Assembly (NCBI GenBank): GCA_039193455.1
Contig: JBCCWO010000007.1
Coordinates: 62,001 to 126,000 of the forward strand
DNA from: JBCBGF01 sp039193455
GTDB lineage: Bacteria > Pseudomonadota > Alphaproteobacteria > Rhodobacterales > Rhodobacteraceae
Direction of reading: 5' to 3'
Length of the DNA stretch: 64,000 bases
The notes below the pieces were generated by a model, which worked only from the letters and a program-made list of their open reading frames with translations, was not told the origin of the DNA and did not search any database. Below, one piece after another: positions 42,569 through 50,679 of the stretch; the first letter of the stretch is position 1, and each line of letters begins with the position of its first letter. The translations under genes were made by a program, and so were the position numbers.

Positions 42569-42798
42569 CCGATCAAACGACGGACAGCGTGATGGGGCCA
42601 AGCCCGCGTGCGCAGCATCGCCCGCCCAAGACCGAGTTCCTTGTCTATTTCGGCATCATCTTTGTGGCGACCCTGCCGCTGGCCGTGCTGACCTGGGCGC
42701 TGCACGCCGTGAAGCAGGGCGGTCTGCCGGAGAAGGGTCCGGTGGCGCGCGCCTGGAGCCAGGCGCGGATCATCACGCCCATGATTTTCTCGGCCTGA
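42565..42798 (+). CDS. pufQ: PufQ, protein linking bacteriochlorophyll supply to complex formation
   Basis: A 77-residue protein with one transmembrane helix (FLVYFGIIFVATLPLAVLTW) between charged ends, matching PufQ in size, position and the ARIITPMIFSA terminus. It is needed for normal bacteriochlorophyll levels in Rhodobacter, probably as a carrier of intermediates. AAAGGAGA precedes the ATG. The 122 bases after it contain strong hairpins before pufB. Confidence 0.9.
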   Translation: MTDQTTDSVMGPSPRAQHRPPKTEFLVYFGIIFVATLPLAVLTWALHAVKQGGLPEKGPVARAWSQARIITPMIFSA

Positions 42799-42816
42799 GG
42801 GCATGAGACCAGAATT

Positions 42817-42841
42817 CCACTTCTCCCCCCCGGGGGAGTGG
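42817..42841 (+). other. Stem-loop in the pufQ-pufB intercistronic region
   Basis: CCACT and CCCCC pair with GGGGG and AGTGG across a C-rich loop, with a small bulge on the left arm. Further short GC stems (GGGGC-ATGAC-GCCCC) follow. In Rhodobacter this region carries RNA processing sites that separate pufQ from pufBA mRNA. Confidence 0.5.
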
Positions 42842-42920
42842 ATGCCCAAGGGGCATGACGCCCCAAGGGAACCCGGCCGCGGGGGACGCGGCGTCAGTCA
42901 AACGATCCGGAGGAGAGTTA

Positions 42921-43076
42921 ATGGCTGATAGAACCGACCTGTCGTTCACAGGTCTTACCGACGAGCAGGCGCAAGAGTTGCACTCCGTCTACATGGGCGG
43001 GCTTTGGCTATTCGTAGCCGTGGCCGGTGTTGCCCATTTGGCGACGTACATCTGGCGTCCGTGGTTCGCGTGGTAA
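42921..43076 (+). CDS. pufB: Light-harvesting 1 (B870) beta polypeptide
   Basis: A 51-residue single-helix antenna protein. It has the LH1-beta hallmark TGLTDEQAQELHSVYMGGLW, the bacteriochlorophyll-ligand histidine in VAVAGVAHLATYIWRPWF, and an aromatic C-terminus. The ribosome site GGAGGAGAG is strong, as expected for the most highly made puf product. It is followed by pufA after 15 bases. Confidence 0.97.
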   Translation: MADRTDLSFTGLTDEQAQELHSVYMGGLWLFVAVAGVAHLATYIWRPWFAW

Positions 43077-43091
43077 GGGGAGACAGAAGAA

Positions 43092-43253
43092 ATGGCTAAG
43101 TTCTACAAGATCTGGCTGATCTTCGATCCGCGTCGCGTATTCGTGGCGCAGGGGGTCTTCCTTTTCCTGCTGGCAGCAATGATCCATCTCGTGCTGCTCA
43201 GCCATCCACACTTCAACTGGTTTGAACTCACGGCGGCTGCGGCTGCCCAGTAG
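43092..43253 (+). CDS. pufA: Light-harvesting 1 (B870) alpha polypeptide
   Basis: A 53-residue antenna protein beginning MAKFYKIWLIFDPRRVFVAQ, with the ligand histidine in FLLAAMIHLVLLS and a periplasmic tail ending TAAAAAQ. It pairs with PufB to form the ring around the reaction centre. A strong hairpin follows its stop and would protect the pufBA message from 3' decay. Confidence 0.97.
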   Translation: MAKFYKIWLIFDPRRVFVAQGVFLFLLAAMIHLVLLSHPHFNWFELTAAAAAQ

Positions 43254-43276
43254 GGATTCCAGGTGGAACGACAAGG

Positions 43277-43303
43277 CTGCGGGCGGGTTTCGCCCGCCCG
43301 CGG
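43277..43303 (+). other. pufA-pufL intercistronic mRNA-stabilising hairpin
   Basis: The 9-bp core GCGGGCGGG / CCCGCCCGC lies at 43279-43301 with loop TTTCG, extended by two further pairs. It corresponds in place to the Rhodobacter hairpin that stabilises the 5' pufBA segment and so sets the antenna-to-reaction-centre ratio. Confidence 0.8.
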
Positions 43304-43366
43304 CAAACCAACTTGGACGACGGCACATCGGCACGCCCGCACGCCGCCTGAAACGGAGTAAGAAGT

Positions 43367-44215
43367 ATGGCACTGCTCAGCTTCGAACGAAAATATCGTG
43401 TGCCTGGGGGCACACTCGTCGGCGGCGAGTTGTTCGACTTCTGGGTCGGACCGTTCTACGTCGGCTTTTTCGGGGTCATGACGATTTTCTTCGCTGGCCT
43501 CGGCACCATCCTGATCTTTTACGGGGCCACGCTCCAGGGCACCTGGAACCCGTGGCTGATTTCGATCAACCCGCCGCCCCTGTCCTATGGCCTGGGCCCG
43601 GCGCCTTTGGAAACCGGAGGGTTATGGCAGATCATAACGATCTGTGCCCACGGGGCCTTCATCGGCTGGGCGCTGCGCGAGGTTGAGATTTGCCGCAAGC
43701 TGGGCATCGGTTTTCACGTGCCGATCGCCTTTGGCTTTGCGATCTTTGCCTACAGCACGCTGGTGGTGATCCGTCCGGTTCTGATGGGCGCCTGGGGGCA
43801 TGGTTTTCCCTACGGCATCTGGAGCCATCTCGATTGGGTGAGCTACACCGGATACCTTTATGGCAACTTCCACTACAACCCGGCGCATATGATCGCGGTG
43901 ACGTTCTTTTTCACCAACTGTCTGGCGCTTGCGCTGCATGGCTCGCTGATCCTGTCGGCGGCCAACCCGGAGAAGGACAAGGAAGTCCGCTCGCCTGAGC
44001 ATGAGGACACCTTCTTCCGCGATTTCATCGGCTACTCGATCGGGCCACTCGGCATCCACCGGCTGGGCCTGCTCTTGGCGCTCAATGCCGGGTTCTGGAG
44101 CGCGATCTGCATCGTGATCTCGGGCACGGTCTGGTTCGACCAGTGGGTAGTCTGGTGGGATTGGTACGTATTCCTGCCCTGGTGGGCCGACATTGCTGGA
44201 GGCGTCAATGGCTGA
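43367..44215 (+). CDS. pufL: Photosynthetic reaction centre L subunit
   Basis: A 282-residue, five-helix subunit binding the special pair, accessory pigments and quinone A/B sites. Typical blocks: LLSFERKYRVPGGTLVGG, FGFAIFAYSTLVVIRPVLMG, FHYNPAHMIAVTFFFTNCLA (pigment His) and LGIHRLGLLLALNAGFWSA (iron-ligand His). GGAG lies 10 bases upstream of the ATG at 43367. Its end overlaps pufM by 8 bases. Confidence 0.97.
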   Translation: MALLSFERKYRVPGGTLVGGELFDFWVGPFYVGFFGVMTIFFAGLGTILIFYGATLQGTWNPWLISINPPPLSYGLGPAPLETGGLWQIITICAHGAFIGWALREVEICRKLGIGFHVPIAFGFAIFAYSTLVVIRPVLMGAWGHGFPYGIWSHLDWVSYTGYLYGNFHYNPAHMIAVTFFFTNCLALALHGSLILSAANPEKDKEVRSPEHEDTFFRDFIGYSIGPLGIHRLGLLLALNAGFWSAICIVISGTVWFDQWVVWWDWYVFLPWWADIAGGVNG

Positions 44216-45191
44216 GTATCAGAATATCTTCACCCAGGTGCAGGTGCAGGGCCCCCCGGAAATGGGGATGGTCGAGGCCGGTGTTGACCTGGGCGACCGG
44301 TCGAAGGGGACGAGCTTTTCGCAGCTCTTCGGCTGGTTCGGCAACGCGCAGCTGGGGCCCTTCTATCTGGGGCCCTGGGGGCTCTTGTCGCTGATGTCGG
44401 GCTCGATCTGGTTCTTCATGGTGGGGGCCTGGTACTGGTACCAGGTGGACTTTAACCCCGCCGTGTTCATGCGGGATCTGTTCTATCTCTCGCTTGAGCC
44501 ACCCTCGCCCGAATACGGGCTCACCTTCCCACCGATGGCGGAGGGGGGCTATTACCTGATCGCCTCGTTCTTCCTTCTGGTGGGCGTGATGAGCTGGTTC
44601 ATCCGGTCCTGGGTGCTGGCCAACCAGCTGGGGATGGGCAAGCATGTGTGCTACGCCTTTGCCAGCGCGATCTGGTTGTTCCTGGTGCTGGGCCTCTTCC
44701 GCCCGATCCTGATGGGGTCGTGGTCCGAGGCGGTGCCGTATGGCATCTTCACCCATCTCGACTGGACGAACCTCTTTTCGCTGACCTACGGCAACCTCTT
44801 CTACAACCCGTTCCACGCGCTCTCGATTGCGTTCCTCTATGGATCGGCGCTGCTCTTTGCGATGCATGGTGCGACGATCCTTGCGGTGACCCGCTTTGGC
44901 GGTGATCGCGAGTTGGAACAGATCGTCGACCGGGGCACCGCCTCGGAACGTGCGGGGCTGTTCTGGCGCTGGACCATGGGGTTCAACGCCACGATGGAGG
45001 GGATCCACCGGTGGGCCTGGTGGTTTGCGGTGCTGACGACGCTGACCGGCGGCATCGGCATCCTGATCACCGGCACGGTTGTCGACGACTGGTTCCTGTG
45101 GGCGCAGCAGCACGGCTATGGCGCGGCAGAGAACTATGTGCCCGCGGCGACGCCGGAAGACTTCCTGCCTTACCTTCCTCCAGCGGAGTAA
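44208..45191 (+). CDS. pufM: Photosynthetic reaction centre M subunit
   Basis: A 327-residue, five-helix subunit. It begins MAEYQNIFTQVQVQGPPEMG and includes FNPAVFMRDLFYLSLEPP, LFYNPFHALSIAFLYGSALL (pigment His) and the iron-ligand region EGIHRWAWWFAVL. The ATG lies inside the pufL stop region. Its C-terminus is of the short, PufC-independent kind (LPYLPPAE), and no cytochrome subunit gene follows. Confidence 0.97.
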   Translation: MAEYQNIFTQVQVQGPPEMGMVEAGVDLGDRSKGTSFSQLFGWFGNAQLGPFYLGPWGLLSLMSGSIWFFMVGAWYWYQVDFNPAVFMRDLFYLSLEPPSPEYGLTFPPMAEGGYYLIASFFLLVGVMSWFIRSWVLANQLGMGKHVCYAFASAIWLFLVLGLFRPILMGSWSEAVPYGIFTHLDWTNLFSLTYGNLFYNPFHALSIAFLYGSALLFAMHGATILAVTRFGGDRELEQIVDRGTASERAGLFWRWTMGFNATMEGIHRWAWWFAVLTTLTGGIGILITGTVVDDWFLWAQQHGYGAAENYVPAATPEDFLPYLPPAE

Positions 45192-45197
45192 TCGATC

Positions 45198-45416
45198 ATG
45201 TCCAAAAATGACGACTGGTACCTGGAAAACACGCCCAAGCCTTCGCTGCGCTTCTGGATCCTGAGCCAGATGACCATGGGGGCGGCCTATGCGGCCCTGG
45301 TGCTGTTTGGCGTGATTGCCGTCCTTCTCGTCATCCGCGCAGTGTCGTTCCTGTTGCCCGAAGATCCCTTCGCGGCGCTGGACACGGGCGCGCGGGTGCT
45401 GAGCGCACTTGTTTGA
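45198..45416 (+). CDS. pufX: PufX, ring-opening protein of the RC-LH1 core complex
   Basis: A 72-residue single-helix protein (NTPKPSLRFWILSQMTMGAA, then LVLFGVIAVLLVIRAVSFLL) ending ALDTGARVLSALV, similar in plan to Rhodobacter PufX. PufX breaks the LH1 ring for quinone exchange and dimerises core complexes in Rhodobacter. It is restricted to one Rhodobacteraceae lineage, which helps place the organism. It starts 6 bases after pufM. Confidence 0.9.
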   Translation: MSKNDDWYLENTPKPSLRFWILSQMTMGAAYAALVLFGVIAVLLVIRAVSFLLPEDPFAALDTGARVLSALV

Positions 45417-45417
45417 G

Positions 45418-45443
45418 AGGCGGCGGTGTCAATCGCCGCCTTT
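45418..45443 (+). terminator. First stem-loop after pufX
   Basis: AGGCGGCG pairs with CGCCGCCT across an 8-base loop, followed by TT. It lies directly after the pufX stop. It may be a weak terminator or the protective end of the puf message. Confidence 0.6.
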
Positions 45444-45453
45444 CACAGCCGGT

Positions 45454-45522
45454 TCGGACGCCTAGCGGCGTCCGATCCTCGGGGTCTCCACACCCCGGTT
45501 CCCTTCCTGTTGGCTACAGGAA
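45454..45522 (+). other. Cluster of three further stem-loops in the puf 3' region
   Basis: TCGGACGCC/GGCGTCCGA at 45454-45475, CGGGGT/ACCCCG at 45480-45497 and TTCCTGT/ACAGGAA at 45504-45522. This dense structure resembles a processed 3' UTR. In R. sphaeroides an sRNA (PcrX) is cut from the puf 3' UTR; equivalence here is inferred from position only. Confidence 0.55.
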
Positions 45523-45527
45523 CCTGG

Positions 45528-45562
45528 CGCCGCAAGGGTCACGCCCTTGCGGCGTCTTTTTT
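45528..45562 (+). terminator. Strong rho-independent terminator of the puf operon
   Basis: An 11-bp stem CGCCGCAAGGG / CCCTTGCGGCG with loop TCACG, followed by TCTTTTTT. It ends 28 bases before the dxs ATG, so dxs depends on read-through or on a promoter upstream of or within this structure. Confidence 0.85.
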
Positions 45563-45590
45563 CTAAGACACCGCGACCCCGGAGGCTGCC

Positions 45591-47510
45591 ATGACCCGCC
45601 CGAAGACCCCCTTGCTGGACCGCGTTGCAGGACCTGTGGATCTGTCCGCTTTTTCGGACGCGGAGCTCGCGCAGCTGGCCGACGAGCTGCGTGCCGAGGT
45701 GATCTCGGCCGTGTCCGAGACCGGCGGGCATCTGGGCTCGTCCCTTGGCGTGGTCGAGCTGACGGTGGCGATCCACGCCGTCTTCAACACGCCGTTTGAC
45801 AAGCTGATCTGGGATGTGGGCCACCAGTGCTATCCCCACAAGGTGCTGACCGGGCGGCGCGACCGGATCCGGACGCTGCGCCAGAAGGACGGGCTTTCGG
45901 GATTCACCAAGCGGTCGGAAAGCGAATACGATCCGTTTGGCGCGGCGCATTCCTCGACCTCAATCTCGGCCGCGCTGGGCTTTGCGGTGGGCCGCGACAT
46001 GGGCCAGGCCACAGGCGACGCGATCGCGGTGATTGGCGACGGGTCGATCAGCGCGGGAATGGCCTATGAGGCGCTCAACAATGCCGGTCACGAAAACCGG
46101 CGGCTGTTCGTCATTCTAAACGACAACGAGATGTCGATTGCCCCCCCGGTGGGCGCGATGTCGAAATACCTCTCGGGCCTTTATGCCACCCCGCAGGCGG
46201 CGGCGTTCGAGAAGATGGCCGAAGGCTTTGAGGCCGCGCTGCCCGGACCCTTCCGCGAAGGCGCACGGCGCGCCCGGCAGTTGGTCACCGGCTTTCCCGG
46301 CGGCGGCACGATGTTCGAGGAGCTGGGCTTTTCCTATGTCGGCCCCGTCAACGGCCACGACATGGAAGAGCTGTTGCCCGTCCTGCGCGCCGCCCATGCC
46401 CGCACCACCGGGCCGGTGCTGATCCATTGCTGCACGGTCAAGGGGAAGGGCTATGCGCCCGCCGAAAACTCGGCCGACAAGTACCACGGCGTGGCCAAGT
46501 TCGATGTCTCTTCGGGCACGCAGAAGAAATCGACGAGCAACGCCCCAAGCTATACCAGCGTCTTTGGCAAGAGCCTGACCGCGGCGGCGGAACAGGACCC
46601 GCGGATCGTCGCGGTCACGGCGGCCATGCCATCGGGTACCGGCGTCAACATTATGGCCGAGCGTTTTCCCGCCCGGGTGTTCGACGTGGGCATCGCCGAA
46701 CAGCATGGCGTGACCTTTGCCGCCGGGATGGCCGCCAGCGGGTTGCGCCCGTTCTGCGCGATCTATTCGACCTTCCTGCAGCGCGGCTATGACCAGGTGG
46801 TCCATGACGTGGCGCTGCAAAAGCTGCCGGTGCGGTTTGCGATCGACCGCGCGGGCCTGGTGGGCGCCGACGGCGCGACCCATGCCGGCGCGTTCGACGT
46901 GGCCTATCTGGCCAACCTGCCGGGTTTTGTGGTGATGGGCGCTGGCGACGAGGCCGAGCTGGTGCATATGGTGGCCACGGCCGCGGAATACGATGCGGGG
47001 CCGATTTCGTTCCGCTTCCCGCGCGGCGAAGGCGTAGGCGTCGAGCTGCCGCAGACGGGTGTGCCGCTGGAGATCGGCAAGGGCCGGATCGTGCGGGAGG
47101 GCGACGGTGTGGCGCTGTTGTCCTTTGGGGCGCATCTGGCGGAATGCCTCGCGGCGGCGGAAGAGCTTGAGGCCTTGGGCATTTCGGCCACCGTGGCGGA
47201 TGCGCGCTTTGCCAAGCCGCTGGATACCGCGCTGATCGGGCAATTGGCCCGGCACCACGGCGCGCTCTTGACGGTGGAACAGGGGGCCGCAGGCGGGTTT
47301 GGCGCGCATGTGTTGCACCACCTGGCCAATAGCGGCGGGCTGGACCGGGGATTGCGGGTCCGCACGCTGACGCTGCCTGACCGGTTCATCGATCAGGCGA
47401 GCCCGGCAGACATGTATGCCGATGCCGGGCTGACCGCGCGCGACATTGCAACCGCGGCGGTGGAGGCGCTGGGCGCGGTGACCTTGCCCGTGGGTCAAGC
47501 GCGCGCTTAG
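45591..47510 (+). CDS. dxs: 1-deoxy-D-xylulose-5-phosphate synthase
   Basis: A 639-residue thiamine-diphosphate enzyme, first step of the MEP pathway supplying isoprenoids for carotenoids and phytyl tails. The N-terminal GGHLGSSLGVVELTVAIH and WDVGHQCYPHKVLTGR, the ThDP motif GDGSISAGMAYEALNNAG with LNDNEMSIAPPVGA, and the catalytic FDVGIAEQHGVTFAAGMA are all present. CCGGAGG precedes the ATG. A dxs copy next to pufX is typical of Rhodobacter. Confidence 0.96.
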   Translation: MTRPKTPLLDRVAGPVDLSAFSDAELAQLADELRAEVISAVSETGGHLGSSLGVVELTVAIHAVFNTPFDKLIWDVGHQCYPHKVLTGRRDRIRTLRQKDGLSGFTKRSESEYDPFGAAHSSTSISAALGFAVGRDMGQATGDAIAVIGDGSISAGMAYEALNNAGHENRRLFVILNDNEMSIAPPVGAMSKYLSGLYATPQAAAFEKMAEGFEAALPGPFREGARRARQLVTGFPGGGTMFEELGFSYVGPVNGHDMEELLPVLRAAHARTTGPVLIHCCTVKGKGYAPAENSADKYHGVAKFDVSSGTQKKSTSNAPSYTSVFGKSLTAAAEQDPRIVAVTAAMPSGTGVNIMAERFPARVFDVGIAEQHGVTFAAGMAASGLRPFCAIYSTFLQRGYDQVVHDVALQKLPVRFAIDRAGLVGADGATHAGAFDVAYLANLPGFVVMGAGDEAELVHMVATAAEYDAGPISFRFPRGEGVGVELPQTGVPLEIGKGRIVREGDGVALLSFGAHLAECLAAAEELEALGISATVADARFAKPLDTALIGQLARHHGALLTVEQGAAGGFGAHVLHHLANSGGLDRGLRVRTLTLPDRFIDQASPADMYADAGLTARDIATAAVEALGAVTLPVGQARA

Positions 47511-47633
47511 AGCGTTTCGACGAGAACTCAAAGTTTTCCACGGCGGCGGTCCGGGAAGGGCCCAGTGCCTTGGCGCGGTGCCGCCACCGAGAGCGAGTGT
47601 TCGGTGACTGCGCGCGAGGCATCGCGGGTGCCC

Positions 47634-47655
47634 TAGGTCTCTTCGAAGAGACCTA
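47634..47655. terminator. Perfect 22-base palindrome between convergent dxs and idi
   Basis: The half-site TAGGTCTCTTC is followed at once by its exact complement. As RNA it would fold into a tight hairpin on either strand. No long T-run follows, so a bidirectional terminator role is probable but unproven. The remaining 174-base gap shows nothing else. Confidence 0.5.
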
Positions 47656-47684
47656 CTTATCCGTTTGAGTGGCTTTAGGCCCGA

Positions 47685-48215
47685 TCAGGCGCGCACGAGG
47701 CGCCCGAAGATCCGGTCCTTGTGTTCGTCGAGATAGATGCGCAGCCAGGGCGTGAAGCGATCCGGCCAACGGGCGACCTCGGCCGCGAGGTCGTAGAGGT
47801 CGACCCAGCGCGTTTGCATCACCTCTTCGGGGTTGGGCGACATCACCATGTCGACCGGTGCCTCGGCGAGGAAGATGTCCACCACCTCGTGTTCGGTCAT
47901 GCCGCCGCCCACATCGGCGCGGTATTCGATCCGGTCGCGATGCGCCGGGTACAGGCCGGTGATGCCCAGCTCTTGCCGCAGGCGGCGGATCGCACAGTCA
48001 ATCGCCGGCTCTTCCCATTCGGGGTGGGTGCAGCAGGTGTTCGCCCAGAGCCCCGGTGTGTGATATTTTTCAAGCGCGCGCTGCTGGATCAGCACCGCCT
48101 CGCCCCGCATGACGAACACCGACACGGCCTTGTGCTTGAGGCCCCTCAGGTGAACCTCAAGTTTGTCGACCGGCCGTAGCTTTCCCTCGATCCAGGCGGG
48201 GATTGTATTGGTCAT
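47685..48215 (-). CDS. idi: Isopentenyl-diphosphate delta-isomerase (type I)
   Basis: A 176-residue Nudix-fold enzyme interconverting IPP and DMAPP. Active-site cysteine lies in GLWANTCCTHPEWEEPAIDC, metal-binding histidines in LKHKAVSVFV and THP, and the Nudix glutamates in RRLRQELGI and TEHEVVDIFLAEAP. Its ATG overlaps the bchP stop by 4 bases. It completes the isoprenoid supply genes of the cluster together with dxs and crtE. Confidence 0.94.
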   Translation of the reverse strand: MTNTIPAWIEGKLRPVDKLEVHLRGLKHKAVSVFVMRGEAVLIQQRALEKYHTPGLWANTCCTHPEWEEPAIDCAIRRLRQELGITGLYPAHRDRIEYRADVGGGMTEHEVVDIFLAEAPVDMVMSPNPEEVMQTRWVDLYDLAAEVARWPDRFTPWLRIYLDEHKDRIFGRLVRA

Positions 48216-49399
48216 GTATAGGCTTCCGGAACAAGCCGCGTGAGATGCGCCAGGTTTTTCAGCCCGATCTTCAGGTGGGCCATGGGCCGGGCGCGAACGA
48301 GTTTTTTGTTCATATACGCCTCGAACGTCAGGCGCTGCACGTCGACATCATGACACAGCGACACAAAGCGCTCTCGCCGTTCATCCGATTTGTAATAGGC
48401 GTCCTGCATGGCGCGGAGCACTTTGAAGACGGTCTTGTGTTCTTTCATGAAGAGTTTGCGCGCCAGCGCGAGATCCCGGGCCTTACCCGAGGCGAGCGCG
48501 GCCTGCGCGGCCGTTGCGGCCACACGCCCGCCGACCATCGCGTAATAGATTCCCTCGCCCGAGGATGGGGCCACGACCCCCGCGGCATCGCCGGCGAGCA
48601 CCACATCCGTGCCGTTGTCCCACTTGTCGAGCGGCTTGAGCGGGATCGGCGCACCTTCCTTGCGGATGGTTTCGCATTCGGTCAGCCCGCTGGCGGCGCG
48701 CAGATCGGCGGTGGCTTTCTTCAGATCGATCCCTTCGATGCCGGTGCCCATGCCGACCGAGGCCGAGGCGCCATGCGGGAAGACCCAGCCGTAGAAATCG
48801 GGCGAGATCGCGCCGTCATAGACCACGTCGCAGCGCTGTGGGTCGTATTCCCCCACGGCGCCGGGGGCCTTGATGATTTCGTGGTAGGCGATGACATAGG
48901 GGATCTCGTCGCCGCCGGGCACCTCTTGGCGGGCGACATCTGAGCGTGCGCCGTCCGCGCCGATCACGATCTTGCCGGTCAGCCGCATCTCATTTCCGCT
49001 GACCTTGTCGCGGAAGACCACGTGGGTGCCGTCGCCGTCGCGTTCGATCCGTTTGAACGTCCCGGTGTTGCGATGGGCGCCTGCGCGGGCCGCGCGCTGG
49101 CGCAGGTATTCATCGAAATGTTCGCGGTCGACCATGCCGACAAAGCCGTTCTCGATCGGGATATCGACATGGCGGTGGCTGGGCGAGATCATGCGGGCGG
49201 TGCTGATCTTGGCCACAATCTGGCTTTCGGGGATGTCGAAGTCGCTGATCAGCCGGGGCGGGATCGCGCCGCCGCAGGGCTTGATCCGGCCATCGCGGTC
49301 GATCATCGCGACCCGGCGACCTGCGCGGGCGAGGTCTTCGGCAGCGGTGGCGCCAGCGGGGCCGCCGCCGACAACGATGACGTCGTAGATCATGCTCAT
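48212..49399 (-). CDS. bchP: Geranylgeranyl diphosphate/bacteriochlorophyll reductase
   Basis: A 395-residue FAD enzyme that reduces three double bonds of the geranylgeranyl tail to give the phytyl tail. The FAD motif is YDVIVVGGGPAGATAAEDLA, with RIKPCGGAIPPRL, IVIGADGARSDVAR and the second FAD motif VVLAGDAAGVVAPSSGEGIY. It starts at ATG 49399, overlapping the PucC-like stop by 4 bases. Confidence 0.95.
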   Translation of the reverse strand: MSMIYDVIVVGGGPAGATAAEDLARAGRRVAMIDRDGRIKPCGGAIPPRLISDFDIPESQIVAKISTARMISPSHRHVDIPIENGFVGMVDREHFDEYLRQRAARAGAHRNTGTFKRIERDGDGTHVVFRDKVSGNEMRLTGKIVIGADGARSDVARQEVPGGDEIPYVIAYHEIIKAPGAVGEYDPQRCDVVYDGAISPDFYGWVFPHGASASVGMGTGIEGIDLKKATADLRAASGLTECETIRKEGAPIPLKPLDKWDNGTDVVLAGDAAGVVAPSSGEGIYYAMVGGRVAATAAQAALASGKARDLALARKLFMKEHKTVFKVLRAMQDAYYKSDERRERFVSLCHDVDVQRLTFEAYMNKKLVRARPMAHLKIGLKNLAHLTRLVPEAYT

Positions 49400-50679
49400 T
49401 CTCCTGGAACCAGATGGGCGGCGGTGGGTGTGCGTCCGGCATCAAGGATGCGAACGGCCATCAGCGCCGCCACGGTGAAAAGGGCGGCTTCGGCGATAAA
49501 GACCGTGCCGAAGGCCGCCGTATCTGTCAGGCCCGCGCGCAGCGCATCGACGGCGGCGGCGCCGAGCAACCCGCCAAACCCCGCGGCGATGGCCTGGGCC
49601 GCGCCCCAAAGGCCCATGCGCGTGCCTTCGCGACGTCCGCGGCCTTCGCCGGCCAGCGCCATCATCGATCCGATTGCCGCGACGGCGAAGACGCCGTTGA
49701 AGATGCCAAGCGCAACAACCGCGGGGACGAGGATGCCCAGACCATAGGCCCCGGCCATGGCGATGGCGCCAAGCGCGGCGGCCGAGCCGAGGCAGCCGGC
49801 AATCACCCAACTGCGCAACGAGCCGATCCGCAGGCCGGTGGCCGCGATGCCCACGGTGAGCATGCCAAGAAAGACACCGCCGTTCTGCGCCCCCGAGAGC
49901 GAGGTCGACTGGCCCGGCGTAAAGCCGAAGACGAGGCCGGAATAGGGTTCGAGGATCAGCTCTTGCATGAAATACGCGGTCATCGAGACAAAGACGAAGA
50001 TCGTGAAATTCCGCGCGCGGCGTTCGCGCCAGACCTGTGCAAACCCTTCGCGGAAGCTTGCCGTCTCGGGCTCGGGCTGTGCGGCGACCCCGCGTTCGAC
50101 GCGCCAGATCGCCAGGATTGTCACGGCAATCGCACCGAGCACGACGATGCCCACGATGCGCAAGAGCAAAGCCGCGCTGTAGGGGTCGAGGAAGCGGCCC
50201 ACGGTCGTGGCGGTCACCGCGATGCCAAAGACCATCATCAGCCAGGTGATCGTGGCCGCCGCCGCGCGGCGGCGCGGTGCGGTGGCCGTGGCCAACAGAG
50301 CAAGCAGCGAGGTGCCCGAGGCGCCGACGCCCAGACCAATCAGGATATAGGCAAAGATCGACAGTGCCAGGCCCGCACCAAAGCCGGTCTCAAAGACCGG
50401 GATCGCCGCGGCGGCCAGCCAGGCGCCCGCGCCCAGAACCGACATCCCGCCGATGATAAAGAGGGTCCGGTTGCCGCCCTTGTCGCTGAGAAAGCCCCAG
50501 GACGGGCGCGTGATCTGGATGCCGTAGTGCAGCGCGACCAGGAGGCCGGGCAGCACCGCGGGCAGTGCCAGTTCGACCACCATCAGCCGGTTCAGTGTCG
50601 AGGTCGTCAGAACGACAATGGCGCCCAGTGCCATCTGGACGAACCCCAGCCGAACGATTGAAAACCAAGAGAGCGTCAT
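49396..50679 (-). CDS. PucC/BCD-family MFS protein between bchG and bchP
   Basis: A 427-residue, twelve-helix membrane protein of the bacteriochlorophyll delivery family, matching ORF428 of the R. capsulatus cluster in place and length. Motifs include STLNRLMVVELALPAVLPGL, ITRPSWGFLSDKGGNRT and FMQELILEPYSGLVFGFTPG. Relatives help assemble LH complexes, perhaps by handing pigment to apoproteins. It overlaps bchP and bchG by 4 bases on each side, tying it to the tail-attachment step. Confidence 0.9.
   Translation of the reverse strand: MTLSWFSIVRLGFVQMALGAIVVLTTSTLNRLMVVELALPAVLPGLLVALHYGIQITRPSWGFLSDKGGNRTLFIIGGMSVLGAGAWLAAAAIPVFETGFGAGLALSIFAYILIGLGVGASGTSLLALLATATAPRRRAAAATITWLMMVFGIAVTATTVGRFLDPYSAALLLRIVGIVVLGAIAVTILAIWRVERGVAAQPEPETASFREGFAQVWRERRARNFTIFVFVSMTAYFMQELILEPYSGLVFGFTPGQSTSLSGAQNGGVFLGMLTVGIAATGLRIGSLRSWVIAGCLGSAAALGAIAMAGAYGLGILVPAVVALGIFNGVFAVAAIGSMMALAGEGRGRREGTRMGLWGAAQAIAAGFGGLLGAAAVDALRAGLTDTAAFGTVFIAEAALFTVAALMAVRILDAGRTPTAAHLVPGE

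Noticed and set aside
45563..45590. pufC downstream of the reaction centre genes
   Set aside because: The gene after pufM is pufX, then a terminator and dxs; no cytochrome with CxxCH motifs is present.
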